A stretch of DNA of 64,000 bases from an uncultured Photobacterium sp. (GTDB lineage Bacteria; Pseudomonadota; Gammaproteobacteria; Enterobacterales; Vibrionaceae): assembly GCF_947502415.1 (NCBI RefSeq), contig NZ_CANMZV010000005.1, positions 186,001-250,000 of the forward strand, read 5' to 3'. Position numbers and translations under genes: made by a program. Every line of letters starts with the position of its first letter. The stretch's first letter is position 1. The notes under the pieces were generated by a model. The model was not told the origin of the DNA and ran no database searches. It was given only the letters and a program-made list of their open reading frames with translations. This document shows, one piece after another, positions 36,819 to 46,277 of the stretch.

Positions 36819-37698
36819 GAACCCAATGTACGATCAAGCGAGCGGTTTACGCCGCATGACAAAATTATCATCAACTAAGGTCATTACTGTTACGGGCGGT
36901 AAAGGTGGGGTGGGTAAAACCAACGTAACTTTGAACATGGCAATATCCATGGCCAAACAGGGCAAGCGTGTGATGGTGCTTGATGCCGATCTCGGACTTG
37001 CCAATGTTGATGTTATGCTGGGGCTACATGCCGGACGCAACTTGTCCCATGTACTGGCTGGCGTTTGTGATTTGCAAGATATTATCGTGGAAGGCCCGTA
37101 CGGTGTGAAGATTATCCCTGCCTCTTCTGGGACACAGGGAATGGCAGAACTATCGGCCACCCAGCATATGGGATTAATTCGCGCTTTCAGTAGCCTGGAA
37201 GATGACATTGATGTTCTGTTGGTAGATACGGCAGCGGGTATTTCTGATATGGTACTCAGTTTCTCCCGTGCAGCCCAGGATGTGCTGGTTGTGGTATGTG
37301 ATGAGCCAACCTCAATTACCGATGCTTATGCGTTGATTAAGATCCTGAGTTGTGAATATGATGTTCAGCGATTTAAGATTGTTGCGAATATGGTTCGTAG
37401 CTATCGTGAAGGTCGCGAGTTGTTTGCCAAGCTGACCCGCGTTACCGAACGCTTTTTGCATGCGAACCTGGAATTGGTGGCCTGTGTGCCGTTTGATGAC
37501 CGTGTTCGTCAGTCGGTAAGGCGTCAAAAAATTGTGGTTGATGCATTTCCGCGTAGCCCGGCCGCATTAGCCCTTTCGTCCTTGGCGACGAAGGCCTTGA
37601 CCTGGCCGGTACCAACCAGTGCTGCTGGTCATCTTGAATTCTTCGTTGAGAAGTTATTGGTCAAGCGAGCACCAGAAGAGGTTTCTATTGGTGAATAA
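36811..37698 (+). CDS. flhG: Flagellar number regulator FlhG (FleN, MinD-like ATPase)
   Basis: ParA/MinD-family ATPase that limits flagellar number by antagonising FlhF and FlrA. 295 residues. Deviant Walker A TGGKGGVGKTNVTLN, then VMVLDADLGLANVDVMLGL and VLLVDTAAGIS. The N-terminal peptide before the Walker motif has the QASGLRRM motif that in FlhG proteins stimulates the FlhF GTPase. The ATG at 36811 lies inside the flhF end; the stop overlaps fliA by 8 bp. Confidence 0.96.
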   Translation: MIENPMYDQASGLRRMTKLSSTKVITVTGGKGGVGKTNVTLNMAISMAKQGKRVMVLDADLGLANVDVMLGLHAGRNLSHVLAGVCDLQDIIVEGPYGVKIIPASSGTQGMAELSATQHMGLIRAFSSLEDDIDVLLVDTAAGISDMVLSFSRAAQDVLVVVCDEPTSITDAYALIKILSCEYDVQRFKIVANMVRSYREGRELFAKLTRVTERFLHANLELVACVPFDDRVRQSVRRQKIVVDAFPRSPAALALSSLATKALTWPVPTSAAGHLEFFVEKLLVKRAPEEVSIGE

Positions 37699-38413
37699 AG
37701 CACTGACATACGGACGTTATCAGGAAAGTCCGAGTGCCTTTATTGAGCGTTATTCGTCATTGGTAAAGCGCATAGCCCATCACTTGATGGGAAGACTTCC
37801 ACCTAATGTCTTGTTAGAAGATTTAATCCAGGCTGGTATGATTGGCCTCCTGGAAGCACAGCAGAATTATGACCCCAGCAAAGGTGCTAGTTTTGAAACT
37901 TTTGCCGGGATCAGGATCCGCGGCGCAATGCTTGATGATATCCGGCGCGGGGATTGGGTCCCTCGTTCGGTTTACAAGAATAGCCGGCGGATTACGGAAG
38001 CGATTTCTTTTCTGGAAAATGAGCTTGGGCGTGACCCAAATGATCAGGAAATTGCCGAACATCTCGAAATGACACTCGAACAGTATCACCAGGCCTTAAA
38101 TGATGTTAATTGTGGTCGCTTAATAGGTATGGATGATCTGGGTGTATCGGAAGATGCCATAGCAAGTGAGCAATCTCTTGACGAAAATCTTCCATTTCAG
38201 GGTGTAGTGGATGATAATTTTCGCCAATCATTGGCTAAAGCCATTAAGACTCTGCCTGAAAGAGAGGCGTTGGTCCTGTCTCTTTACTATGATGAGGAGC
38301 TCAATCTCAAAGAGATTGGTGCAGTCATCGGGGTGAGTGAATCTCGGGTCTGCCAGATTCATAGTCAGGCAATGCAACGTTTGCGATCCAAACTTAAGGT
38401 TTGGGCTGCTTAA
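37691..38413 (+). CDS. fliA: Flagellar sigma factor FliA (sigma-28)
   Basis: RNA polymerase sigma factor for late flagellar genes, including the second flagellin here. 240 residues from a GTG start at 37691 (VNKALTYGRY, matching Vibrio FliA). Region 2 contains LEDLIQAGMIGLLEAQQNYD and IRGAMLDDIRRGDWVPRSV. Region 4 contains LKEIGAVIGVSESRVCQIHSQAM, the -35-binding helix-turn-helix. Its anti-sigma factor FlgM is not in the window. Confidence 0.96.
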   Translation: MNKALTYGRYQESPSAFIERYSSLVKRIAHHLMGRLPPNVLLEDLIQAGMIGLLEAQQNYDPSKGASFETFAGIRIRGAMLDDIRRGDWVPRSVYKNSRRITEAISFLENELGRDPNDQEIAEHLEMTLEQYHQALNDVNCGRLIGMDDLGVSEDAIASEQSLDENLPFQGVVDDNFRQSLAKAIKTLPEREALVLSLYYDEELNLKEIGAVIGVSESRVCQIHSQAMQRLRSKLKVWAA

Positions 38414-38455
38414 TATACATTAGATAAAAACACTGTGACCTCAGTGGAGGCAACT

Positions 38456-38839
38456 TTGAATAAAAACATGAAAATCCTCATTGTTGATGACTTCTCAACA
38501 ATGCGCCGTATCGTTAAAAACTTGCTACGTGATCTGGGTTTTAACAATACCCAGGAGGCGGATGATGGATTGACTGCGCTACCTATGCTGGAAAAAGGTG
38601 GGTTTGATTTTGTGGTAACCGACTGGAACATGCCAGGCATGCAGGGGATTGATTTGCTGAAGCACATCCGTGCTGATGACGAATTGAAGCATCTGCCGGT
38701 TCTGATGATCACCGCTGAAGCAAAACGTGAGCAGATTATTGAAGCTGCGCAGGCGGGCGTTAACGGTTATATCGTTAAGCCATTTACTGCCGCAACACTA
38801 AAAGAGAAATTAGACAAGATCTTCGAGCGTATGCAGTAA
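38456..38839 (+). CDS. cheY: Chemotaxis response regulator CheY
   Basis: Single receiver domain that, when phosphorylated by CheA, binds FliM and reverses the motor. Active-site residues: acidic pair DD in ILIVDDFS, phospho-acceptor Asp56 in VTDWNMPGM, Thr in MITAEAK, Lys in IVKPF. The start is taken as the TTG at 38456 because GGAGG lies five bases upstream. In-frame GTGs at 38435 and 38444 would add up to seven residues, and 38444 matches the annotated V. cholerae CheY3 start as I recall it. Confidence 0.95.
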   Translation: MNKNMKILIVDDFSTMRRIVKNLLRDLGFNNTQEADDGLTALPMLEKGGFDFVVTDWNMPGMQGIDLLKHIRADDELKHLPVLMITAEAKREQIIEAAQAGVNGYIVKPFTAATLKEKLDKIFERMQ

Positions 38840-38875
38840 TTTCGACCGTCAGGCGCGTAAAGGGTAATAACTATA

Positions 38876-39589
38876 ATGATTTCACTTGATCAGGCTAAAC
38901 AGCTTGTAAGCTTGCTTGAAGGCGGGAAGCAGAATGAAGCCAACATGCTGGTCCAGACATTAGTGTCCGACAGCCGCGATCCTGTTTATGCCGAAGTGGG
39001 TAAATTAACCCGCCAGTTACATGACTCGTTGGCAAATTTTCGTCTTGATCCCCGTATCAATGAAATAGCGAAAAACGAAATTCCTGATGCCCGTGACCGT
39101 TTGTTGTTTGTTATTGATAGAACGGAATCCGCTGCGAACAAAACAATGGATGCCGTTGATAGCATACAGCCTATCGCTGACAGGATGAATGACACCCTGC
39201 TTGAGATTCAGCCTCAATGGAAGCGATTGATGACAGGGCAAATCGGGTTAAATGAATTTAAGTTGCTATGCCATGAAATTGACCGTTTGCTGGTTGAGGC
39301 AGAAAAAGACAGCACTGTACTTCGCAGCCAATTAACCGAGATATTAATGGCTCAGGATTTTCAGGATCTGACCGGCCAGATAATACGTCGTGTTATCGAA
39401 TTGGTACATGAAGTGGAAGATCAATTAGTTGAAATCCTTAAAGCCTTTGGCATGGAACAAGAAGACAAAGCCGCGGTTGAAAAGTGTGTGCTTAGTCCGG
39501 AAGGGCCAATCGTCAACAGTGAAGAGCGTGTTGATGTCATGTCTTCTCAGGACGACGTTGACGACTTGCTGTCGAGTCTAGGATTTTAG
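38876..39589 (+). CDS. cheZ: CheY-P phosphatase CheZ
   Basis: Dephosphorylates CheY-P. 237 residues, long helical hairpin. The catalytic block AQDFQDLTGQIIRRV carries the conserved Asp and Gln. The C-terminus DVDDLLSSLGF is the CheY-binding peptide, joined by a flexible linker. Located between cheY and cheA. Confidence 0.96.
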   Translation: MISLDQAKQLVSLLEGGKQNEANMLVQTLVSDSRDPVYAEVGKLTRQLHDSLANFRLDPRINEIAKNEIPDARDRLLFVIDRTESAANKTMDAVDSIQPIADRMNDTLLEIQPQWKRLMTGQIGLNEFKLLCHEIDRLLVEAEKDSTVLRSQLTEILMAQDFQDLTGQIIRRVIELVHEVEDQLVEILKAFGMEQEDKAAVEKCVLSPEGPIVNSEERVDVMSSQDDVDDLLSSLGF

Positions 39590-39598
39590 GGGAAATAT

Positions 39599-41899
39599 AT
39601 GAGCTTTGATTTAGACGAAGACATCTTGCAGGATTTTTTAATTGAAGCAGGAGAAATTCTTGAGTTGCTGTCTGAGCAGCTGGTAGAGCTTGAGCGTAGC
39701 CCTGATGATTCAGAGCTGCTCAATGCGATTTTCCGTGGCTTCCATACTGTGAAGGGTGGCGCTGGTTTCCTTTCTTTGACTGCGTTAGTGGATGCATGTC
39801 ATGGGGCAGAGAATATTTTTGACTTGCTGCGTACCGGCAAGCGAAGCGTCACTTCTGAATTGATGGATGTGATCCTGGAAGCGCTGGACACAATTAATGA
39901 GATGTTCAGCCAGGTTCAGGATCACGAACCGATTGTGCCTGCCGAGCAGAGTCTGCTTGATGCGCTCCATCGTTTCAGCCAGCCACCAACAGCAGAAGAA
40001 CTTGCCCAGCCTGAGGTGATTGCACCTGAGCCTGTAGCGGTTCCTGAACCTGTTGTTGAGGCGGTTGTTAAGCCAGTTGCGGAGTCGCCAGTATCTGCTG
40101 CGCCTTCTTCTTCGGTGATTGCCGGTGATTCTGTTGATGACATGACCCAGGATGAGTTCGATCGTCTACTTGATGAGCTTCATGGTTCGGGTAATGGCCC
40201 TTCAGAGTCTGCGCCTGCCGCAGCTCCACAGGCCGCACCTCAAAATAATGCCCCTAATGTTGTCAGCCAGATTCAAGCTGAGAGTGGCGACATTACCGAT
40301 GATGAATTTGAGCGTCTGCTGGATGAACTTCACGGAACCGGTAAAGGTCCGGGTGCCGGCGATGAGACGGTTGCTCCTGCTGCTCCCGTTGTTTCTGCAC
40401 CTGAGCCTGTGGTATTGACTTCGACGGTACCAAGTGATACCGGTGCCAGCAATGACGGCGATGATCTGATGACCGACGATGAGTTCGAAAAGTTGTTAGA
40501 TGAGCTTCATGGTTCGGGCAAAGGTCCAGGTCCTTCCGTTGACGAACTGGATTTTGCGACCAAGCCTGTAGCCGAGATGTTGGCTGAAACCAAGCCTGCA
40601 CCTGTTTCAGCTCCAGTCGCCCCTGCTCCAACTTCTGCATTGGTAGAGGCAAGTAAGCCTGCACCAGCACCAAAAGCTGCGCCTGAACCGAAAGCGAAGG
40701 CGGTGGCAGCGAAAGACAAGACTAAGCCAACACCTGATGTGACAGTTCGTGTTGATACCTTAACACTTGATACCATCATGAACATGGTGGGTGAGCTGGT
40801 ACTGGTGCGTAACCGTCTGGTTAGTCTTGGTCTGAATACCAACGACGAGGAAATGTCGAAAGCCGTTGCCAACCTTGATGTGGTGACAGCTGATCTGCAG
40901 GGCGCGGTGATGAAAACCCGAATGCAGCCAATCAAGAAAGTTTTTGGTCGTTTCCCTCGTGTTGTTCGTGACTTGGCGCGTAGCTTGAAGAAAGACATCG
41001 TGCTGGAAATGCGTGGTGAAGATACTGATCTGGATAAAAACCTGGTTGAGGCACTGGCGGATCCGTTGGTTCACTTAGTGCGTAACTCGGTTGACCACGG
41101 TATCGAAATGCCTGATGTTCGAGAGAAAGCAGGTAAACCGCGTACAGGCACAGTACTGTTGTCTGCATCGCAGGAAGGGGATCATATTCTGCTGACTATC
41201 GAAGATGATGGTGGCGGTATGGACCCGGACAAGCTGCGTGGTATTGCGGTTGATCGTGGTGTGATGGATGCTGATGCAGCATCGCGCTTGACTGATTCCG
41301 AATGTTATAACCTGATTTTTGCCCCGGGCTTCTCGACCAAGAAAGAGATCTCTGATATCTCTGGTCGAGGTGTTGGCATGGACGTGGTGAAGACAGGTAT
41401 CAGCCAGCTAAATGGTTCAATCAGTATCGATTCGGCCCTGGGTAAGGGAACCCGTATTGATATCAAGGTACCGCTGACTCTAGCCATTTTGCCGACTTTG
41501 ATGGTGGGTGTGGCTGACCAGCCGTTTGCACTGCCACTGGCGAGTGTTAACGAGATCTTCCATCTTGATTTGCGTAAGACCAACGTCGTTGATGGTCAGT
41601 TGACCATTATCGTTCGTGAAAAGGCGGTTCCGCTATTTTATCTGCAGGATTGGCTGGGTGCTGTTGGTATTCCGAAGCGTGAACGCGAGCATGGTCATGT
41701 GGTTATCGTTCAGATTGGCCACCAGCGTATCGGTTTTGTGGTTGATACGTTGATCGGTCAGGAAGAGGTGGTGATCAAGCCGCTTGATGAGTTGCTACAG
41801 GGTACGCCAGGTATGGCGGGGGCAACGATCACCAGCGATGGTCATATTGCTTTGATCCTTGATGTACCAAATCTGCTGAAGCATTACGCAGAGCGCTAA
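39599..41899 (+). CDS. cheA: Chemotaxis histidine kinase CheA with triplicated linker motif
   Basis: 766 residues. P1 (1-125) carries phospho-acceptor His49 in RGFHTVKGGAG. Then comes a ~250-residue Ala/Pro-rich region in place of a recognisable P2 domain. It holds three copies of the motif DEFxxLLDELHGSGxGP at about residues 185-201, 235-251 and 294-310. P3 (380-440), P4 ATPase (NSVDHGIEMP, DDGGGMD, SGRGVGMDVV) and the CheW-like P5 follow. Vibrio CheA has a LID region in this linker that binds ParP and keeps arrays at the pole; the repeats probably belong to it. Confidence 0.96.
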   Translation: MSFDLDEDILQDFLIEAGEILELLSEQLVELERSPDDSELLNAIFRGFHTVKGGAGFLSLTALVDACHGAENIFDLLRTGKRSVTSELMDVILEALDTINEMFSQVQDHEPIVPAEQSLLDALHRFSQPPTAEELAQPEVIAPEPVAVPEPVVEAVVKPVAESPVSAAPSSSVIAGDSVDDMTQDEFDRLLDELHGSGNGPSESAPAAAPQAAPQNNAPNVVSQIQAESGDITDDEFERLLDELHGTGKGPGAGDETVAPAAPVVSAPEPVVLTSTVPSDTGASNDGDDLMTDDEFEKLLDELHGSGKGPGPSVDELDFATKPVAEMLAETKPAPVSAPVAPAPTSALVEASKPAPAPKAAPEPKAKAVAAKDKTKPTPDVTVRVDTLTLDTIMNMVGELVLVRNRLVSLGLNTNDEEMSKAVANLDVVTADLQGAVMKTRMQPIKKVFGRFPRVVRDLARSLKKDIVLEMRGEDTDLDKNLVEALADPLVHLVRNSVDHGIEMPDVREKAGKPRTGTVLLSASQEGDHILLTIEDDGGGMDPDKLRGIAVDRGVMDADAASRLTDSECYNLIFAPGFSTKKEISDISGRGVGMDVVKTGISQLNGSISIDSALGKGTRIDIKVPLTLAILPTLMVGVADQPFALPLASVNEIFHLDLRKTNVVDGQLTIIVREKAVPLFYLQDWLGAVGIPKREREHGHVVIVQIGHQRIGFVVDTLIGQEEVVIKPLDELLQGTPGMAGATITSDGHIALILDVPNLLKHYAER
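40139..40531 (+). repeat. Three divergent copies of an ~18-residue motif in the CheA linker
   Basis: The coded motif [MI]T[QD]DEF[DE][RK]LLDELHG[ST]G occurs three times, with spacings of about 50 and 60 codons. Copies differ at synonymous sites, so they are old rather than recent duplications. Intervening sequence is Ala/Pro/Ser-rich and unconserved. Confidence 0.85.
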
Positions 41900-41907
41900 A
41901 AATCCGA

Positions 41908-41931
41908 TTAGGGGCGTTTTTACGCCCCTAA
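41908..41931 (+). terminator. Hairpin between cheA and cheB, possible attenuator
   Basis: Perfect 9-base stem TTAGGGGCG / CGCCCCTAA with a TTTTTA loop, but only ATATAG after it instead of a T-run. It may reduce readthrough or stabilise the mRNA. The 112 bp between it and cheB hold nothing else recognised. Confidence 0.4.
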
Positions 41932-42043
41932 TATAGCGAACTTAATCATTACTTGGTTTTTGATATGTGTCTTTAGTATCGTTCCAGGTAATTGTTCAGT
42001 TTGTTATAGGCTGGGAAACTCATAGATACGGGATAAGAATAAT

Positions 42044-43183
42044 ATGGCAGTGAAAGTATTGGTGGTGGATGATTCAAGCTTTTTCCGTCGTCGAGTCAGT
42101 GAAATTATTAACTCTGACCCTCGTCTTGAGGTCATTGGTAACGCCGTTAACGGTAAAGAAGCCATTGAACTGACTAAGAAGCTTCAGCCGGATGTGATCA
42201 CCATGGACATTGAAATGCCTGTTATGGATGGTATCACTGCCGTGCGTGAAATCATGAAGAGTGCTCCGACACCGATTTTGATGTTCTCGTCTCTGACCCA
42301 TGAGGGGGCGAAAGCAACACTGGATGCGCTGGATGCCGGTGCACTGGATTTTCTGCCAAAGAAATTTGAAGATATTGCCCGTAACCGTGATGAAGCGGTG
42401 AGTTTGCTGCAAAAACGTGTTGGAGAATTGGCTCGTAAGCGTGTATTTATGCGCCGTACGGCCCGCCCTGCTGTTACATCGGCTGCAACTTCGGCTCGTG
42501 AAGTGCGTAAGACTGTTGCAGGTCCAACGGCATCGGCTACTGCTCAGGCTCGCCCAGCTGTTCGCCCGGCAGCTAAACCTGCGGCACGTTTTAAGGCGTC
42601 CGGTAAAAAATACCAGTTGATGGCGATTGGCACCTCGACAGGTGGGCCCGTTGCGTTGCAGAAAATTCTAACTAAGCTGCCAGCTAATTTCCCTTATCCA
42701 ATTGTATTGATCCAGCACATGCCGGCAACGTTTACCGCTGCGTTTGCTGCTCGCCTGAATAATCTCTGTAAAATCGGGGTTAAGGAAGCAGAAGACGGCG
42801 ATACGTTGAAACCAGGTATGGCCTATTTGGCTCCAGGTGGCTTGCAGATGATGCTGGATGGTCGTCCTGGCGCGGCGCGGCTTCGCATCGTCGATGGCGG
42901 TGATCGGATGAATTACAAGCCATGCGTTGATGTTACCTTTGGTTCGGCTGCGAAAATTTATCATGACAAGGTATTGTCAATGGTGTTGACTGGCATGGGG
43001 GCTGATGGCAGGGAAGGGGCTCGTATGCTGAAGAGTAGTGGATCGACGATTTGGGCTCAGGATGAAGACAGTTGTGTGGTATACGGTATGCCACAGGCGG
43101 TGGCGAAGGCTGGTATTTCCAGCGAAGATTTACCGCTAGACCGGATTGCCGAGCGCATTCTGGTTGAGATCGGGATGGCGTAG
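42044..43183 (+). CDS. cheB: Chemotaxis methylesterase/deamidase CheB
   Basis: 379 residues: receiver domain (1-125, phospho-acceptor Asp55 in [12 protein letters not shown]), an Ala/Pro/Arg-rich linker (about 135-185), and the CheB catalytic domain with Ser198 (GTSTGG), His225 (QHMPATFT) and Asp321 (TGMGADG). Removes methyl groups from chemoreceptors when phosphorylated by CheA. cheR is not in the window. Confidence 0.96.
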   Translation: MAVKVLVVDDSSFFRRRVSEIINSDPRLEVIGNAVNGKEAIELTKKLQPDVITMDIEMPVMDGITAVREIMKSAPTPILMFSSLTHEGAKATLDALDAGALDFLPKKFEDIARNRDEAVSLLQKRVGELARKRVFMRRTARPAVTSAATSAREVRKTVAGPTASATAQARPAVRPAAKPAARFKASGKKYQLMAIGTSTGGPVALQKILTKLPANFPYPIVLIQHMPATFTAAFAARLNNLCKIGVKEAEDGDTLKPGMAYLAPGGLQMMLDGRPGAARLRIVDGGDRMNYKPCVDVTFGSAAKIYHDKVLSMVLTGMGADGREGARMLKSSGSTIWAQDEDSCVVYGMPQAVAKAGISSEDLPLDRIAERILVEIGMA

Positions 43184-43193
43184 GGAGTTCGCG

Positions 43194-43973
43194 TTGATCG
43201 TTTGGAGTATAGCCAACCAAAAAGGCGGCGTCGGCAAGACGACGACGACGGTTTCCTTGGCGGGGCTGTTGAGCGAGCGTAATAAACGGGTACTGTTGGT
43301 CGATACCGACCCTCATTCTTCGTTGACGACCTATCTCAATTTTGACGCCGATAATGTACCGGCAAGCTTGTTTGATCTGTTTCAGCTTAATGAGGTGTCC
43401 CGTGATACGGTACGTCCGATTATTTTGAATACGCAGTTCAAGAATATCGATATTATTCCTGCCCATATGTCGCTGGCGACGCTGGACAGGGTGATGGGCA
43501 ACCGTGGCGGGATGGGGCTAGTGCTTAAGAAGGCATTAAACAGCCTTGCGGATGATTATGACTATGTGCTGATTGACTGCCCGCCGATCCTTGGTGTGAT
43601 GATGGTTAATGCATTGGCAGCCAGCGATCGGATTTTGATCCCTGTTCAGACTGAGTTTTTGGCGATGAAGGGGCTTGAGCGCATGATGCGCACCCTGCAG
43701 ATCATGCAAAAATCCCGAGCGTCTGGATTTAGGGTAACGGTGATACCGACGATGTACGATAAGCGTACTCGTGCATCGTTGCAGACGTTGCAGGAATTGA
43801 AGGTTCGTTTCCCTGAGCAGGTTTGGGCCTCAGCGGTTCCAATTGATACCAAGTTCCGCGATGCGAGTATCAAGCATATGCCGCCATCGTTGTTTGCTCG
43901 TAGTTGCCGTGGCGTTTTTGCCTATAAGACCCTGTTAAATTATCTGGAGCGTCTGGATCAAGATGAGCGATAA
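43194..43973 (+). CDS. parC: ParA-like polar chemotaxis-array ATPase ParC
   Basis: 259-residue ParA-family ATPase. Deviant Walker A NQKGGVGKTTTTVS near the N-terminus, Walker A' VLLVDTDPHSSL and Walker B YDYVLIDCPPILG. In Vibrio this gene, between cheB and parP, directs chemotaxis arrays to the poles (distinct from topoisomerase IV ParC). The TTG at 43194 (MIVWSIANQKGG) matches the V. cholerae start as I recall it, with GGGAG upstream. The end overlaps parP by 11 bp. Confidence 0.92.
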   Translation: MIVWSIANQKGGVGKTTTTVSLAGLLSERNKRVLLVDTDPHSSLTTYLNFDADNVPASLFDLFQLNEVSRDTVRPIILNTQFKNIDIIPAHMSLATLDRVMGNRGGMGLVLKKALNSLADDYDYVLIDCPPILGVMMVNALAASDRILIPVQTEFLAMKGLERMMRTLQIMQKSRASGFRVTVIPTMYDKRTRASLQTLQELKVRFPEQVWASAVPIDTKFRDASIKHMPPSLFARSCRGVFAYKTLLNYLERLDQDER

Positions 43974-45291
43974 ACAGCGTCTTACCAGTGAACAAGTACT
44001 GGACGATTATTTCTTTGATCTGCTGGTTGAGCCTGAAGAGGTTGAACCGGAAGCAGTCGAACAGCCTGAGGCTGAGAATACTGAAGCAGTAGAGCCCGAG
44101 TCTGAAAGTTCAGTGGGCGATACCGACGCCGTAGAGATTGAAGCAGAAGAAATTGACGCTCCAAGTTCGGATGGTGCAGCGGATACGACCGATGTCGGTT
44201 TGGATGCTGAAAACGGAAATTCTTCGGCAGAAGAGTGCGTTTCGTCTGAGCCTCAGCCTATTCAGGGGACATCATCGGATGTTGATGAATTACCTGCTGA
44301 AGATGCCAGGCAAGAAAATATGGCGGCGCCGTTTGATTTCGAACAGTTGTCGGAAAGTGCTGCTGAAGCCGATATTAGCTACGAAGCCGATATCGATGTC
44401 GAGCTGAATTTGTCGTCACCGCTTGGCAAGGTACTGAGCTGGGTACCGCAAGTTCAGGAAAAAGTTGAAATTGTGTCGGCTGTACCTTATGCCGAAGAAT
44501 CGCGTCCCGGACTGGAAGGCGTTCAGCGCCTGCTTAGCCAGATGAGCCAAATACAGCCTGAACCTGAACCAGAGCATGACGCGGAGCTTGATTCTCCGGT
44601 TGCAATGCCAGCTGAAGCCATTGCTGATGTTGCCGTACAACCTGAAGAAGAAACGCTATTGGCAGAGCCTGTGCTGCAGCCTGAACCTGAACCGGTTAAG
44701 GTTGAGGTTGAGGTTGAGGTTGACGCAGATCCTGTCGAGGTCGAGCATGACCCCGAACATGCCGAGCCAGAAGTGCTTGTTGTGCCGGAAACCCAGACGG
44801 GAGGCGATGAGCCGCCGGAGGTGTGGCAGGAAAAACAAGAGATGGACTCGGAGTTTCAGGCCCTGTTCTTTGAGGTCAACGGTGTTATATTTGCCGTGCG
44901 GCTGACAGAACTTGGCGGGATCCATCAGCTAGGTGAGGTGAACCACCTGTTAGGGCGGCCGCCGTGGTACCTGGGGTTGATGACCAACCGTGAGCATCAG
45001 CTCGATGTGGTTGATACTGCGCGTTGGGTGATGCCGGAAAAATTGATTTCTGATGAACATCAGGATGAATATCGTTATATCGTGATGTTGGGGGAAAGTA
45101 AGTGGGGACTGGCTTGTGACAAGCTCCACGGTACGGAAACCCTGACGGAGCAAAGTGTTCGTTGGCGGGAAAAGGCGGGGAAACGCCCTTGGCTCGCCGG
45201 AATGGTTAAAGATAAAATGTGTGCTCTAATTCATGTTAACGAGCTAATATCTATGCTGAAAGCCGGCTTAGATGTTAAAAGTGTAATATAG
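43963..45291 (+). CDS. parP: ParP, CheW-like array-tethering protein
   Basis: 442 residues. The first ~300 are extremely acidic and Pro-rich (runs of E, PE, VEVE), apart from a conserved N-terminal peptide QRLTSEQVLDDYFFDLLVE and a short block LSSPLGKVLSWVPQVQEKV. The C-terminal ~135 residues form a CheW-like (AIF) domain: FFEVNGVIFAVRLTELGGIHQL and GLMTNREHQLDVVDTARWV. In Vibrio ParP binds ParC through its N-terminus and CheA and receptors through the CheW-like part. Confidence 0.9.
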   Translation: MSDKQRLTSEQVLDDYFFDLLVEPEEVEPEAVEQPEAENTEAVEPESESSVGDTDAVEIEAEEIDAPSSDGAADTTDVGLDAENGNSSAEECVSSEPQPIQGTSSDVDELPAEDARQENMAAPFDFEQLSESAAEADISYEADIDVELNLSSPLGKVLSWVPQVQEKVEIVSAVPYAEESRPGLEGVQRLLSQMSQIQPEPEPEHDAELDSPVAMPAEAIADVAVQPEEETLLAEPVLQPEPEPVKVEVEVEVDADPVEVEHDPEHAEPEVLVVPETQTGGDEPPEVWQEKQEMDSEFQALFFEVNGVIFAVRLTELGGIHQLGEVNHLLGRPPWYLGLMTNREHQLDVVDTARWVMPEKLISDEHQDEYRYIVMLGESKWGLACDKLHGTETLTEQSVRWREKAGKRPWLAGMVKDKMCALIHVNELISMLKAGLDVKSVI

Positions 45292-45309
45292 GGCCGAAGA
45301 GGAAACATC

Positions 45310-45804
45310 ATGTCTCAGGTTAGTGTAGCTGAAATACAAAAAGAAGACGGTAACGATCAAGTACTGCAGTGGGTAACCTTCCAGTTGGAAGACGAAACCT
45401 ATGGTATTAATGTAATGCAGGTACGAGAAGTTCTGCGTTACTCAGAGATCGCTCCTGTACCTGGTGCGCCAGATTATGTTCTGGGTATCATCAATTTGCG
45501 TGGCAATGTGGTAACGGTTATTGATACCCGTTCTCGCTTTGGTCTTATGCCGGGCGAAATCTCAGATAATACGCGTATCGTTATCATTGAAGCTGAGAAG
45601 CAGGTGATTGGTATCTTGGTAGATAGCGTAGCAGAAGTAGTTTACTTGCGTAGCTCTGAAATCGACAGCACCCCAAGCGTGGGTACTGAAGAAAGTGCTA
45701 AGTTTATCCAGGGTGTTAGCAACCGTGACAGCGAGCTGTTGATTTTGGTTGACCTGAATAAGCTGCTATCAGACGAAGAATGGGACGAGATGGCGTATTT
45801 GTAA
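45310..45804 (+). CDS. cheW: Chemotaxis coupling protein CheW
   Basis: 164-residue scaffold linking chemoreceptors to CheA. Conserved FQLEDETYGINVMQVREVLRY, GAPDYVLGIINLRGNVVTVID and QVIGILVDSVAEVV. Ends in TAA that overlaps the next ATG by one base. Confidence 0.97.
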   Translation: MSQVSVAEIQKEDGNDQVLQWVTFQLEDETYGINVMQVREVLRYSEIAPVPGAPDYVLGIINLRGNVVTVIDTRSRFGLMPGEISDNTRIVIIEAEKQVIGILVDSVAEVVYLRSSEIDSTPSVGTEESAKFIQGVSNRDSELLILVDLNKLLSDEEWDEMAYL

Positions 45805-46238
45805 TGCTTAGTCTGCTTTTGCAATGGTTGCCTATTGCTATCGCGGTAATTGCCGTAGTTATTTCATGGATGATGGTCAGCAGAGAGCGTAAAGCACGCC
45901 ACGCATTGGAAGCGAAGTTTGCAGCAACAGAACTGGTACTGAAAAACTCTCGTCACCAGCATGAAAGTTTGTTGAAGCAGTTTAATGAACTTCGCGCCGG
46001 TACTATGGGTATGAGCCAGAAGCTGGCTGATATGGCTGACCATCTTGAACACATTGAAGATCGTCAGGGAGAAATCTCTATGCTGGATCCTGACGGCAAG
46101 CTCTACACCCGTGCTAGTAAAATGGTTGAGTTGGGTGCTGACGTCAATGAGTTAATGGAAGAGTGTGATCTACCGAAAGCAGAAGCTGAACTTTTGCTGC
46201 GTCTGCAGCAAAAGATGGCACAGCCTAGACGCCGTTAA
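45804..46238 (+). CDS. DUF2802 family membrane-anchored protein
   Basis: 144 residues: one N-terminal transmembrane helix (about 5-26) and a coiled-coil (about 30-95). The C-terminal segment SKMVELGADVNELMEECDLPKAEAELLLRL is typical of DUF2802. Function unknown. The one-base overlap with cheW and conserved position in Vibrionaceae suggest a link to chemotaxis or flagella. The ATG at 45804 is preferred over an upstream in-frame ATG inside cheW. Confidence 0.88.
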   Translation: MLSLLLQWLPIAIAVIAVVISWMMVSRERKARHALEAKFAATELVLKNSRHQHESLLKQFNELRAGTMGMSQKLADMADHLEHIEDRQGEISMLDPDGKLYTRASKMVELGADVNELMEECDLPKAEAELLLRLQQKMAQPRRR

Positions 46239-46277
46239 TGATGTAATAGTTCATATTGGTCGTCGTTGGTATTTGCA

